A program made the translations under genes and the position numbers. From Lentimicrobiaceae bacterium (GTDB lineage: Bacteria; Bacteroidota; Bacteroidia; Bacteroidales; JALOCA01), in contig JALOCA010000039.1 of NCBI GenBank assembly GCA_023227965.1, positions 1 through 31,058 on the forward strand: a DNA stretch of 31,058 nt. Reading direction: 5' to 3'. The notes beneath the pieces were generated by a model. That model had not been told where the DNA came from, did not search any database, and saw nothing but the letters and a program-made list of their open reading frames with translations. This document shows, piece by piece, positions 16,917 through 26,128 of this stretch (the stretch's first letter is position 1; each line of letters begins with the position of its first letter).

Positions 16917-17747
16917 CTAAACACCTGCAAATACATCAAAACCTGCATCAACATTTATAACAGTTCCGGTACAAAAAGATGAAGCATCACTCAGAAGCCA
17001 AATCAAAGCACCAGCTAGTTCTGTTGGTTTACCAAAACGATTTTGTGGAACCTGGTTAAGAATAGCATGTCCTCTCCCAGTCAATTCACCGTTTTCGTCA
17101 AACAGGAGATACTTATTTTGTTGCGTTGCAAAAAAACCTGGAGCAATGGCATTCACTCTTATACCAGGAGAATAATGTTGACAAATATGAACAGCAAGCC
17201 ATTTCGTAAAATTAATTACTGCGGCTTTTCCTGCTGCATAAGTTGCGGCACGCGTAAGCGGTCTAAAACCGGCAATTGAGGCGATATTGACAATGGATCC
17301 TTGTTCCAGTTTCACAATTTCTTTCCCAAAAACCTTGCATGGAAGCATCGTCCCAATGAAATTAAGATCCATTACCTGTTTTTCTATTTCAATTGGGATA
17401 TCGAAAAATGAAAGAGTGTCAGAAGTAGTTGCATCCGATATGTTCCCACCGGCGCCATTCACTAAACAATCAATTTTCCCATATTTATCAATAATCTGGT
17501 TACAAGCGCTCTGAAGGCTATCTTTGTCCAATACGTTGGCTTGAAGAGAAAGTACTTCGCCGTTTTTATCCTTAATTTCTTTAGCGACTCTATCAGCTGA
17601 TTCTTTTGAAATATCGAGTAATGCGACATTTGCGCCACATTGAGCGAGAACGAGCGCCATTTCACCCACTAAGATCCCGCCGGCGCCTGTGAGAACAACA
17701 GTTTTGTTCTGCAGGGAAAACATCTTCTCCAATATTTTATTTTCCAT
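16917..17747 (-). CDS. SDR oxidoreductase, fructuronate/mannonate-reductase-like
   Basis: The 276-residue protein has a Rossmann nucleotide site (VVLTGAGGILVGEMALVLA, 17-35) and the classical catalytic set Ser157, Tyr170 and Lys174 in NIASIAG...TYAAGKAAV. The overall pattern, including the long insert ISDATTSDTLSFFDI and the tail VINVDAGFDVF, resembles SDR enzymes annotated as D-mannonate oxidoreductase or sugar-acid dehydrogenases. The cofactor glycine motif has Val where a third Gly is usual (GILV for GVLG). It starts two bases after the M24 gene stop, so the two are probably co-translated. A shortened, stop-containing copy of the same family is at 27095-27355. In this island it may oxidise or reduce a keto-sugar acid. 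The exact substrate is open. Confidence 0.82.
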   Translation of the reverse strand: MENKILEKMFSLQNKTVVLTGAGGILVGEMALVLAQCGANVALLDISKESADRVAKEIKDKNGEVLSLQANVLDKDSLQSACNQIIDKYGKIDCLVNGAGGNISDATTSDTLSFFDIPIEIEKQVMDLNFIGTMLPCKVFGKEIVKLEQGSIVNIASIAGFRPLTRAATYAAGKAAVINFTKWLAVHICQHYSPGIRVNAIAPGFFATQQNKYLLFDENGELTGRGHAILNQVPQNRFGKPTELAGALIWLLSDASSFCTGTVINVDAGFDVFAGV

Positions 17748-17749
17748 TT

Positions 17750-18925
17750 TTAAAGATCTCTGTTAAAAGTACTTAACTCCATAATTCCATCTTTTGTAAC
17801 GGCGACATTATCCTCTACCCTGAATCCGCCAAAACCCGGGATGTAAATACCTGGTTCGACCGATGTTACCATCCCTTCCTGAAGTAAGGTTTCGTTTCCG
17901 GGAGCAAGTAAAGGGGGAAATTCATGGTATCTCCATCCAACACCATGCCCCGTGATATGAATAAAATATTTGCCATAGCCGGCTTCATTTATGACATCAC
18001 GCGCAGCTTTATCGACTGCCGACATTTTTATCCCCGGTCTAATAGCTTCTTTTGCAGCCAATTGGGCTTTACGGACAACCGCATATATTTCCTGCTGTTT
18101 TTTATCAGGCCCACCCGCTACAACTACCCTTGTATTGTCAGCCCAAAAACCATCTGCAACAACAGCTAATTCAAGTAAAGCAATATCTCCATTTTGCAAT
18201 ATTCGATTGGACGTAATCAGGCAAGGTCTCCAAGCTTTTTCTGTTCTTTGTCCTGATGATACCTGGGCGAACCCGCGAGCTGATTTTATTCCTTTGTACC
18301 CGCTCCCTTTAACGGCTATCGCACCATCAACCAATGCAAGAAGCTCTATTTCTGGAATGCCTTGTTTAACATTGGCCCTAAAGGTTTCGAGACCAAAACC
18401 TGCAATTTCATTTGCGATACGAAGCTTTTCAAGTTCGGAATGAGTCTTTACCGATCTTAATTCATCTAAAAGATCCGAAGCATTTGAAAACTTTGCATTT
18501 GGAAGAAATTCCATAAGCAGTTGTTTAGACCACCATCCCGGGACAGAGGGTTCGCCAATATTGAGTGGGGGGGCAATGCCTTCAAAATTTTCTTCTATCC
18601 CGATATGCCCCTTTTCAATACCAAATTCTATTGCAACGTGTTTGACAATTTTTTTTATTTCTTCAAGTGAATGAGCCTCTAAATGTGCCCATTCAAAGGT
18701 GGAAAAATCGGTGATACCATCAGCCTGTGCTTCGATTGCCTCGCACTTGGGTAGAATTATGTGCGTTCGTCCATCAGCAGTTGATATGGCCCAACTTGTA
18801 CCTGTCAGAGGCCACCATCCTGAAAGAAATAGGACATTTTCAGGTAAACGACAAATTAAGGCATCAAGCCCTTTTTTGTTCAACCCTGAACTATTTCTGT
18901 TTATGCGTTCTGAATCTATTCTCAT
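17750..18925 (-). CDS. M24-fold metalloenzyme (creatinase/Xaa-Pro peptidase family)
   Basis: The 391-residue cytoplasmic protein has an N-terminal creatinase-type domain (about 15-150) and a C-terminal pita-bread domain. Four of the five standard metal ligands are visible: Asp263 in FWADNTR, His327 in TGHGVG, Glu357 in SVEPGIY and Glu371 in RVEDNVAV. The first ligand, usually Asp in D-x-G, aligns with Glu252 in LLELAVVADGF. M24 proteins include prolidases but also creatinase and the DMSP lyase DddP, which are not peptidases. The gene sits inside a sugar-acid operon between a RhaT permease and an SDR, two bases from the SDR. A non-peptidase role on a small molecule is therefore a fair inference, with prolidase as the alternative. 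Confidence 0.85.
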   Translation of the reverse strand: MRIDSERINRNSSGLNKKGLDALICRLPENVLFLSGWWPLTGTSWAISTADGRTHIILPKCEAIEAQADGITDFSTFEWAHLEAHSLEEIKKIVKHVAIEFGIEKGHIGIEENFEGIAPPLNIGEPSVPGWWSKQLLMEFLPNAKFSNASDLLDELRSVKTHSELEKLRIANEIAGFGLETFRANVKQGIPEIELLALVDGAIAVKGSGYKGIKSARGFAQVSSGQRTEKAWRPCLITSNRILQNGDIALLELAVVADGFWADNTRVVVAGGPDKKQQEIYAVVRKAQLAAKEAIRPGIKMSAVDKAARDVINEAGYGKYFIHITGHGVGWRYHEFPPLLAPGNETLLQEGMVTSVEPGIYIPGFGGFRVEDNVAVTKDGIMELSTFNRDL

Positions 18926-18950
18926 TATTACCCTTTTTTATTTTAATAGC

Positions 18951-19991
18951 TTACGAAAGCATATTGCCGGTTGCTATAATCATCATTGAGACAATAAGAA
19001 TCGTGATGGCAATGTAAATGTATTTTCTGGGTTTACCCCTGACGCCTTTCCATTCTCCAGTTGTAAAGCCAAGAATTTGACCACCAATAATAACAAGACC
19101 CTGGTTGATTCCCCATCCTACAGAGGCGCCGAGGGCACCGAGCAACAACATTCCTTTGCCCAAAAGGACACTGGGGGTAAAAAAAAGCAAGCCATAAACT
19201 GCAGAAAGAAAAATATCTTTAGAGTTTTTAGGAATAATATGCCAGGATTTGTTCTTTGTAAGAAGATATGCGGGGTAAAGGATATTGATCAGTGCTGCAC
19301 CAAATAAAACGATAGCCCATAGCGCTATTTTTGCAGTGAAATCAGGCACACCGTGCGAAGCCATGACCTCAAAAATGGAATCCTGACTATAGGTAAATGC
19401 AAAACCCCAACCGGTGGACAGAAACCCGGCAAGAACAACCATAATTAAACCAATGGCAACCGAGCCTGTTTTTTTCTCAATACCCTGCTCCCGGGTTAAT
19501 TTTTCGCGTTTCAGACCGGCAAGAGCGCTGAAATATACGCCTATTATCATAACAGCAACTCCGAAAAGGATCGTTAATCCGGCTTGAGATACCAAAGATG
19601 GAGCTTCGGAGAAGATACCAGATGCTTTAAATATCATTGGGGTAATCACCCCAACACTTGCACCAATCGCACATAGGATACCATAAGTCAGGCTTACGCC
19701 AAGCCGTATAAAACAAAGCATTGCCAAAATTTGGGCAATTCCCCAGCACAGCGAAAAGAGATTCGCTTTTAGAAGTATCCCTTTATCAATTTCCGAAATA
19801 ATTGTAAAAATATCAGGGCATAAAATAAAAGTAATAGCCCACGGGATAAGTAGAAGAGCTACGAGCATAGAGATAAAGCCGAATTGCTCATATTTGAACT
19901 GTTTCAGAAATTTCAGGGGACCGGGGCTCACCCCCATTATGAGTCCCGATACTCCGGTGATAAGGATTCCGAATAGAATTGAAGTTTCCAT
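18951..19991 (-). CDS. RhaT-family L-rhamnose/deoxysugar permease
   Basis: The 346-residue protein consists almost wholly of hydrophobic segments (about ten). RhaT-like signatures include SGLIMGVSPGPLKFLKQFKY near the N-terminus, FSLCWGIAQILAMLCFIRLG in the middle, and GASVGWGINQGLVIIGGQIL before a basic GEWKGVRGKPRKY loop. RhaT imports L-rhamnose with a proton, and relatives are used for other deoxysugars. In an island with three fucosidases, L-fucose or L-rhamnose is a likely load. It lies between an SDR gene (46 bases upstream) and the M24 gene (25 bases downstream). A C-terminal fragment of a second RhaT relative is at 28400-28552, and the start of a third may lie at the left edge. Confidence 0.88.
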   Translation of the reverse strand: METSILFGILITGVSGLIMGVSPGPLKFLKQFKYEQFGFISMLVALLLIPWAITFILCPDIFTIISEIDKGILLKANLFSLCWGIAQILAMLCFIRLGVSLTYGILCAIGASVGVITPMIFKASGIFSEAPSLVSQAGLTILFGVAVMIIGVYFSALAGLKREKLTREQGIEKKTGSVAIGLIMVVLAGFLSTGWGFAFTYSQDSIFEVMASHGVPDFTAKIALWAIVLFGAALINILYPAYLLTKNKSWHIIPKNSKDIFLSAVYGLLFFTPSVLLGKGMLLLGALGASVGWGINQGLVIIGGQILGFTTGEWKGVRGKPRKYIYIAITILIVSMMIIATGNMLS

Positions 19992-20037
19992 AGGTTTAAC
20001 TAAAAATGAATCATCTTTTTCAACTTAATATTATAAT

Positions 20038-20835
20038 TTATTCTTCCCAATAGGTAGCATCCGGCAAAGAACCATCCATTCTGTATCCACCATCCATTAC
20101 CAAAACTTCGCCGGTCATGTATCGGCTTTCATCGCTGGCAAGAAATACCACACCCCGGGCAATCCACTCCGGCTGGGCTATTTCTTTCATCGGAACACGT
20201 TTGTAAAGCGCTTCAACAACAGATTTGGTGTACATAGGTGTTGTCAATTCACTGTAAGTCGCACCCGGCTCAATACAATTTACATTTATTTTATAAGGGG
20301 CTAATTCAGTCGCAAGAGTACGGCTAAAAGCTTCCATTGCTCCCTTGGCCGCAGTATAAGCTGAACAATTTGGTTCGCTAATCATCGCATGAATGCTGGA
20401 GATATTCACAATTTTTCCACCCCTCTTTTGCCGAATCATCTGTTTTGCGACTTCTCGACAAGAAATGACTACGCTTGTAGCATTATTTCTCATAAGCACT
20501 TCATATTCTTCAGTGGTCATCTCAACTGCTGGTCTTTGCAGAATTCTGGCAGCATTATTGACCAAAATGTCAACCTGACCGAATACCTTGACGGTTTGGG
20601 CAACCAAATTCAAGATATCCTCCTCTTTACTAACGTCGGTTGGAACCAGTAAGATCTCTGCGCCAGCGGTTTCTTCTTTGATTCTGGCCAGCGCAATTTC
20701 GCCTTTTTCGGCACGACAAGCAAGTACTACTTTGGCACCTTCTTTTGCAAATTCAGAAGCAATAGAATAGCCGATGCCGGAACCTGCACCGGTTACTATT
20801 GCAACTTTGTCTTCAAGTAATTTTAATTTAGCCAT
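20038..20835 (-). CDS. Classical SDR dehydrogenase (sugar or sugar-acid substrate)
   Basis: The 265-residue protein is a textbook classical SDR: TGAGSGIGYSIA (15-26) for nucleotide binding, NNAA at 93-96, and the catalytic residues Ser147, Tyr160 and Lys164 in NISSIHA...SAYTAAKGAM. The tail VMDGGYRMDGSLPDATYWEE resembles glucose-1-dehydrogenase-like and other sugar SDRs. In non-phosphorylative deoxyhexose pathways an SDR oxidises 2-keto-3-deoxy-L-fuconate or -rhamnonate to the 2,4-diketo compound, which an FAH-family hydrolase then splits. Such a hydrolase is at 26236-27039, so that job is plausible, but the first sugar oxidation is equally possible. It is followed by the RhaT permease. A possible promoter lies at 20886-20893. 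Confidence 0.85.
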   Translation of the reverse strand: MAKLKLLEDKVAIVTGAGSGIGYSIASEFAKEGAKVVLACRAEKGEIALARIKEETAGAEILLVPTDVSKEEDILNLVAQTVKVFGQVDILVNNAARILQRPAVEMTTEEYEVLMRNNATSVVISCREVAKQMIRQKRGGKIVNISSIHAMISEPNCSAYTAAKGAMEAFSRTLATELAPYKINVNCIEPGATYSELTTPMYTKSVVEALYKRVPMKEIAQPEWIARGVVFLASDESRYMTGEVLVMDGGYRMDGSLPDATYWEE

Positions 20836-20885
20836 TTTTAATTCTCCTTTTAATTTAACTTGTAATTAAGAAATATATCTATTTT

Positions 20886-20893
20886 CAAAAATA
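20886..20893 (-). promoter_or_regulatory. Candidate Bacteroidota -7 element upstream of the SDR gene
   Basis: Read on the minus strand the bases are TATTTTTG, fitting the Bacteroidota -7 consensus TAnnTTTG. It lies 50 bases before the SDR start at 20835, inside a 104-base gap that also holds the short inverted repeat AACAA-TGCG-TTGTT (20915-20928). No convincing TTTG -33 box sits at the usual 19-21-base spacing. It may allow separate expression of the SDR-RhaT-M24-SDR group. Confidence 0.25.
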
Positions 20894-20939
20894 GTGCATT
20901 ATAATATATTGATAAACAATGCGTTGTTATTTAGTATTC

Positions 20940-22397
20940 TTAATATTTGATATAGACACTTTTGTTGTTAGAAAAAAAATCTAATCCACTTTTTCCTGCC
21001 TCCGGGAGGCCAATCCCGGATTCTTTTATTCCCCCAAAAGGTAATTGTGGCTCCTTTAAGGATGTCATCAGGTTCACATGAGTAAACCCAACTGCCGTTT
21101 CCCTGACGAATCTCATGGCATGGTTAAGGTTATTGGTAAATACCGATGAGCTCAGTCCAAACTTACTGTCATTGGCAACCTGAATAGCTTCGTCCAATGA
21201 GTCAACCACGATGACAGATAGCACAGGCCCGAAGATTTCCTCTTGTGCAACTCTCATGTTTGGTTTCACAGAACCAAAAATGGTAGGTTCAATAAAACAA
21301 CCATCCTGAAAAATTCCATGATCGATCTTATTTCCACCAGCCAATAATTTGGCTCCCTCTTTTTTACCAATTTCAATATATTCCAGAATAGTTTTAACCT
21401 GGTCTGTACCGCAAACAGGTCCCATTGTTACACTGGCATCGAAACCATCTCCAACTACAATAGATTTTGTCTCTTTGATCAGCTTTTGGGTAAATTCTAC
21501 GGCCACTTTTTTTACAACAATGGCCCGGCTTGTTGATGTACACCACTGGCCTGAACAGGCAAATGCAGCTCTTACAATCGCTTTTACTGCCAAATCAATA
21601 TCTGCATCCTCCAATATTAATGCGGCGTTCTTGCCTCCTAATTCAAGTTGCGTACGGGTTCCGTTAATTGCTGCTTTTTGATGAATTCCCATCCCTACTT
21701 CTGTTGACCCGGTAAAGGAAATAGCTTTAATACGGATATCTGTAACGAGTGTATTTCCCACCTCGCGACCAGAACCAGTTACCATATTAAAGACACCTGC
21801 AGGCAAGCCTGCATCATCAAATAATTTTGCATACAAATAACCGGTTTGAGGAGTTAAACTGGCAGGTTTGAAAATACAGGTATTCCCCGCCATCATGGCT
21901 GGAATGCACTTTCTTACCGCCACATTAAACGGGAAATTCCATGGACAGATAATGCTAACCACACCCAATGGCTCTTTTAATGTGTATGCAAATACCCCAT
22001 CTAGACTTACTGGAATTGTTTCCCCAAACAATCGCAATCCCTGATTAATCTGAAAATCCATTTCAGCAATCGCTGAATCAATCTCTCCCAGTGAGTCGGT
22101 AATTATTTTCCCGTTTTCCTGGGTAATAATTCCGGCGATATCTTCTCTTCTTTCGGTCATTAATGCAAGAGCTTTGTGAAGATATTTTCCCCTGGCAATA
22201 GGTGAAAGCGCTTTCCATGCGGTAAAAGCAGACTGGGCAGCTTCAATTGCAAGTAAGGTATCTTCTTTTGATGAAAGTGGAAAAATTCCCGTGACCTGAG
22301 ACAGTTTTGCAGGGTTCCTTTGCTCAAATGTTTCATTTAAAGCTGGGCCAATCCATTGCCCATTGACGTAATTTTTAAATGTTTTAAATTCGTTCAT
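20940..22397 (-). CDS. NAD(P)-dependent aldehyde dehydrogenase (lactaldehyde/semialdehyde type)
   Basis: The 485-residue protein has all the landmarks of the ALDH superfamily: CPWNFPFN (151-158) with the oxyanion Asn, FTGSTEVG (228-235) for cofactor binding, LELGGKN with catalytic base Glu252, and SGQWCTSTSRAIV with nucleophile Cys286. The family usually has about 480 residues, so it is full length. Candidates in this setting are L-lactaldehyde dehydrogenase (lactaldehyde is the waste of the phosphorylative fucose/rhamnose route) and a 2-oxoglutarate-semialdehyde-type enzyme, whose CTSTSR motif is similar. Motifs alone do not separate them. The gene lies downstream of E1 (93-base gap) and upstream of the SDR gene. 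Confidence 0.9.
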   Translation of the reverse strand: MNEFKTFKNYVNGQWIGPALNETFEQRNPAKLSQVTGIFPLSSKEDTLLAIEAAQSAFTAWKALSPIARGKYLHKALALMTERREDIAGIITQENGKIITDSLGEIDSAIAEMDFQINQGLRLFGETIPVSLDGVFAYTLKEPLGVVSIICPWNFPFNVAVRKCIPAMMAGNTCIFKPASLTPQTGYLYAKLFDDAGLPAGVFNMVTGSGREVGNTLVTDIRIKAISFTGSTEVGMGIHQKAAINGTRTQLELGGKNAALILEDADIDLAVKAIVRAAFACSGQWCTSTSRAIVVKKVAVEFTQKLIKETKSIVVGDGFDASVTMGPVCGTDQVKTILEYIEIGKKEGAKLLAGGNKIDHGIFQDGCFIEPTIFGSVKPNMRVAQEEIFGPVLSVIVVDSLDEAIQVANDSKFGLSSSVFTNNLNHAMRFVRETAVGFTHVNLMTSLKEPQLPFGGIKESGIGLPEAGKSGLDFFSNNKSVYIKY

Positions 22398-22490
22398 GAT
22401 TTTTGATCTGATTTATTTATCACTATTTTTTAGGTACAATAACAAGTTTGCTTTTGCAAAAAGTCGAACCTCAAACTCAACTATAATAAT

Positions 22491-24665
22491 TTATTTCCAT
22501 TGACGTTTCGCCGCCAGGATCGTATTTTGAATAATAGTTTCATCATCGAGCATGGCTGATTGTTCCAATACTCTTGAAACTGAGTTTGGCACATCAAGAG
22601 AGCTTAAGCGCATAATCGGACTGTCCAAATAGTCGAAAAAACGCTCTGTCAACTCGGCTGCGATCTTCCCCCCGATGGAAAGATTGGTCGGCGCTTCTTC
22701 GATGATGACCGCTACACCAGTTTTTTTCAGGGACCTGCCGAGGGTATCAAAATCAAGTGAAGGAAGATCAATTGTGCGCAGGTCGATCATGTCAACGGAA
22801 ATGCCTAATTCTATAAATTTTGGATTTAATTGTTCAATCCTGAGCGCCATATAACCGTAGGCAATAAGTGTTACATCCTTACCTTCTTCTATAAGTCTGG
22901 CCTTACCAAACTCTATAAAATAATCGAGGTTATCGGCCGGCACAGGGAATTTCCGGATATCCAAAGCATTGTGTTCTATAATAAGCACCGGATCATTTGA
23001 TTGCATGGCGGTGTTGAACAGTCCCACATAATCGAAAGCATTGGCAGGAGCTACGATCCTCCAGCCACTGAACAGGGCATACAATCCTACCGGGTCCATC
23101 GAATGCTGCCCCCCGTACCCGCAACCAATAGCAATCCGGGTACGCAACACCAGCGGGATGTTTGTGGTATTGCCATACATATGCCGTGCTTTCCCGATCT
23201 GGTTGAAGATCTGGTCTGCCGCCACCAGGGAGAAATCGGGGAACATAATCTCAACGATGGTCCTCATGCCAGACATGGCAGTTCCAAGACCAAGGCCAGT
23301 AAACCCTGCTTCGGAAATAGGGGTATTAAGGACACGGTCAGGGTATTTTGCCGACAATCCCTTGGTTGCACCATAGGCCCCTCCGCCGAAATTGGCGATT
23401 TCTTCCCCCAACACAATCGTATCGGGATATTTTTCAAGCCACCTGCCCGTAACTGCTGCAATCGAATCGGAGTATCTCATTTCTTCGAAGTCATAAAAAT
23501 CATTCCTTTCGGAGAAAGTGATCTTTTGAAATTCGGTACCGTCGCTTCGTGTTCCTAGTGATGCTGAAGAGGAAGATGGAAAGTATTCTGTCTTTACCTG
23601 GCGTGGCTTTCCTTTCATGGTGTAATAATCCACCGCCTTTTCCACCACTTCGGCGGCAAGTTTTGATATATGGTCGATCTCTTTTTTACTCAGTATCTTT
23701 TTCTCCAGTAATAATTCGGGAAACCGGGCGACAACCTCCATTTTCATAAAGTTTTCTTCTTCTTCCTTGCTCCTATATTTAAATGCACTTCCCGGCTGGT
23801 CCCCCGAATGGTGGTAGCGCCTATAGCATTTTGCCTCTATCATGCAGGGCTTTCCACCCTCCCGTATTCCTTTTGCTACATCTTTGACCAATTCGTATAT
23901 AGCAACAATATCGTGGCCTTGTACAATATGGGCATCCATCCCGTAGGAAGCTGCACGAATGGACAAATCACTGATTGCACAAGAATCTTTAATGGAGGTC
24001 CCAACGGCATACTCATTGTTTTCCAGGAAAAAAATGACAGGAAGCTTCCACAGTCCGGCTAGGTTACATGCCTCATGAAAGGCCCCTTGGTTAATGGCTC
24101 CATCACCAAAAAAGGCGACAACAATATTCCCGGTCTTTTTGAATTTTTCGGAAAAAGCTGCTCCTGTTGCCAAAGGAATACCACCTCCAACAATGGCGTT
24201 CGATCCAAAGAATCCGGCCTCCTTCCACCTAAGGTGCATCGATCCACCGCGTCCACCGCAAAACCCATCGGATAATCCCATGATCTCTGCAAGTGTCCTT
24301 AGGACAACAGTCTCTGCCTCAACCGAGACAGCATTTATTGCAGGGTTCCAATCACTTTCAACCGCATATTGCAGGGCTTTGGAAAGAAACTGATGGTGTG
24401 AACGGTGAGTTCCGAAGAACTTATCAGAGGGCTTAAGTGCAGCAACTGTGCCAACTGCAATTGCCTCCTGACCAATACTGGTATGTATTGGTCCCCAAAC
24501 GCAATCATCATTTTTTAAAGCCAGAATCGCTTCTTCAAAATTGGAAATTACACGGATATCGAAAAGCATCCTGGAAAGTATGTTGGCATCGATTCCCCTT
24601 AAATCCTTAAATTCACTTTTCCAGTCTGTTCTGCTCAGTTGATTTAGTATTATTTCTTTTTTCAT
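22491..24665 (-). CDS. 2-oxoacid dehydrogenase E1, fused alpha and beta subunits
   Basis: The 724-residue protein joins both halves of a thiamine-diphosphate E1. The alpha part (about 25-345) has RGGSMHL (139-145) and the cofactor motif GDGAINQGAFHEACN, starting at 187 and ending with NN at 216-217. A linker of about 350-392 contains FPSSSSAS. The beta part begins at MRYSDSIAAV (396) and includes VLGEEIANFGGG and TRIAIGCGYGGQHSMDP. It decarboxylates a 2-oxoacid and passes the acyl group to lipoyl-E2, whose gene is 51 bases upstream. Fused E1 proteins are known in Bacteroidota, often for branched-chain oxoacids or pyruvate. Here pyruvate from sugar-acid cleavage, or another oxoacid from the island, is a plausible substrate. 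No E3 gene is present. Confidence 0.92.
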   Translation of the reverse strand: MKKEIILNQLSRTDWKSEFKDLRGIDANILSRMLFDIRVISNFEEAILALKNDDCVWGPIHTSIGQEAIAVGTVAALKPSDKFFGTHRSHHQFLSKALQYAVESDWNPAINAVSVEAETVVLRTLAEIMGLSDGFCGGRGGSMHLRWKEAGFFGSNAIVGGGIPLATGAAFSEKFKKTGNIVVAFFGDGAINQGAFHEACNLAGLWKLPVIFFLENNEYAVGTSIKDSCAISDLSIRAASYGMDAHIVQGHDIVAIYELVKDVAKGIREGGKPCMIEAKCYRRYHHSGDQPGSAFKYRSKEEEENFMKMEVVARFPELLLEKKILSKKEIDHISKLAAEVVEKAVDYYTMKGKPRQVKTEYFPSSSSASLGTRSDGTEFQKITFSERNDFYDFEEMRYSDSIAAVTGRWLEKYPDTIVLGEEIANFGGGAYGATKGLSAKYPDRVLNTPISEAGFTGLGLGTAMSGMRTIVEIMFPDFSLVAADQIFNQIGKARHMYGNTTNIPLVLRTRIAIGCGYGGQHSMDPVGLYALFSGWRIVAPANAFDYVGLFNTAMQSNDPVLIIEHNALDIRKFPVPADNLDYFIEFGKARLIEEGKDVTLIAYGYMALRIEQLNPKFIELGISVDMIDLRTIDLPSLDFDTLGRSLKKTGVAVIIEEAPTNLSIGGKIAAELTERFFDYLDSPIMRLSSLDVPNSVSRVLEQSAMLDDETIIQNTILAAKRQWK

Positions 24666-24716
24666 AATGTTTCAATTGACTCTTACGTCATATCCAAAAA
24701 TTTATTTATATCCAAG

Positions 24717-26057
24717 TTAATTATAGATCATAATTATTGACAGGTTTTCTATTTCATATTTGATTTCCTTCAAAAATAGAGTTGCAGTACCTCCATCAAG
24801 GGCCCGGTGATCATATGTCAGAGAAAGACCAATAAATGGAAGAAATCCCAAAGTACCATCCTCCATTTCTGCTGGCCTTTTAATAATCGTATTTACCCCA
24901 AGGATTGCTATTTGTGGAAGGTTAATTATCGGCGTAAAAAATTCCACCCCATAGTTTCCTAAGTTAGAAACGGTAAAGCTTGCTGCTTCCGGCTTTAATA
25001 GTTCAGTATCAATACTTCCTTTCCGACATTGGGCTGCCACATTTGACAATTGCGAAGAAAGTCCTTCAATGGAAAGGTCATCTGCATTTTTAACAACCGG
25101 AACCATCAAACCACGTTCGGTATCAACAGCCAATCCCAAATGTATTTTTTTGAACCAACGCATGCTGTCGCCAATTAATTGAATATTGACCTGCGGAAAT
25201 TTTCTCAATGCCCTTATCACTGCAAAACAAACCAAATCGTTAATGGTAATATTTTGCGAAATTTCTCCACTTTCCATTTTCTTTTTATAGAATTTGCGTA
25301 ATGCAATGATTTTCCGGACATCGGCGCTCATGTGATGAGTAAGTTGAGCCGAATTTTGAAGCGACTGTTGCATCGCCCTGGCAATATGTTTACGTATATT
25401 AGTGAGTTTTCTTACCTCAAAATCGTCACCATAAACCGGGTTGTAAGTAGTCAAATTATCGTAACTGAAACAACCACTATTATCAATTGTTGCCTCGGGA
25501 AAAGTCAATTCTTCCTCCTTTGCTCTTTCCTGGGGCCATGGTCTCATTTTTGAAAGCGATTCTGCAGCCATCTTAATGTCCTGCGCAATGATGCGTCCAT
25601 GCGGACCGGAGCCTTTTATTTTATCATAAGAAATTCCCTGTTTCTCGGCCATCACTTTTGCAAGGGGCGAAATCTTAACCTTACCCTCCTGCTTTTCAAT
25701 TAAAACAGCGTCTTTATTTTCCTCATTGGGAGAAGTCCTTCCTAATCGTGCTGTTTTTTCTGATATAAAAGGAGTAGCCTCTCCTTCACTTCCTTGCCCG
25801 ATTTCATCAATGGTTTCACCTGATTTACCTAAGACAGCGACATTGGTCAACACAGGAACTTCATCGCCTTCCTTGAAAAAAATGGCCAGTAATTCGCCAT
25901 CTTCTTTTGCTTCTTCTTCAAATGAAGCTTTATCTGTTTCGTAGGAAAACAGAATGTCACCAACCTTCACCTGGTCTCCGACCTTCTTGTACCACTCACC
26001 AATAATACAGGTCTCAACAGATTGTCCCTGCCGGGGCATTTTAATAGCTGTAGCCAT
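24717..26057 (-). CDS. 2-oxoacid dehydrogenase E2, dihydrolipoyl acyltransferase
   Basis: The 446-residue protein has three domains. The lipoyl domain (1-80) carries ETDKAS, with Lys43 as the lipoylation site. A flexible charged linker leads to the peripheral-subunit-binding domain (about 126-163: KISPLAKVMAEKQGISYDKI). The catalytic domain (about 210-446) contains FTVSNLGNYGVEFFTPIIN and TYDHRALDGG, with His417 as the catalytic His. It transfers the acyl group from E1 to coenzyme A and forms the complex core. There is only one lipoyl domain. The binding domain indicates that an E3 encoded elsewhere must dock. The C-terminus runs on to NLSIIMIYN, slightly longer than many relatives. It is upstream of, and surely co-transcribed with, the E1 gene. 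Confidence 0.93.
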   Translation of the reverse strand: MATAIKMPRQGQSVETCIIGEWYKKVGDQVKVGDILFSYETDKASFEEEAKEDGELLAIFFKEGDEVPVLTNVAVLGKSGETIDEIGQGSEGEATPFISEKTARLGRTSPNEENKDAVLIEKQEGKVKISPLAKVMAEKQGISYDKIKGSGPHGRIIAQDIKMAAESLSKMRPWPQERAKEEELTFPEATIDNSGCFSYDNLTTYNPVYGDDFEVRKLTNIRKHIARAMQQSLQNSAQLTHHMSADVRKIIALRKFYKKKMESGEISQNITINDLVCFAVIRALRKFPQVNIQLIGDSMRWFKKIHLGLAVDTERGLMVPVVKNADDLSIEGLSSQLSNVAAQCRKGSIDTELLKPEAASFTVSNLGNYGVEFFTPIINLPQIAILGVNTIIKRPAEMEDGTLGFLPFIGLSLTYDHRALDGGTATLFLKEIKYEIENLSIIMIYN

Positions 26058-26128
26058 AGTGTTACTTTTATTCTTTCAGAATAGTTGCCTTGTCATTCAA
26101 TACTTCATTAACTTAATAATAATACAGT

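Noticed and set aside
23001..23558. Plus-strand frame of 185 codons opposite the E1 gene, and many similar opposite-strand frames
   Set aside because: These are antisense shadows of well-supported genes; none showed a recognisable domain.
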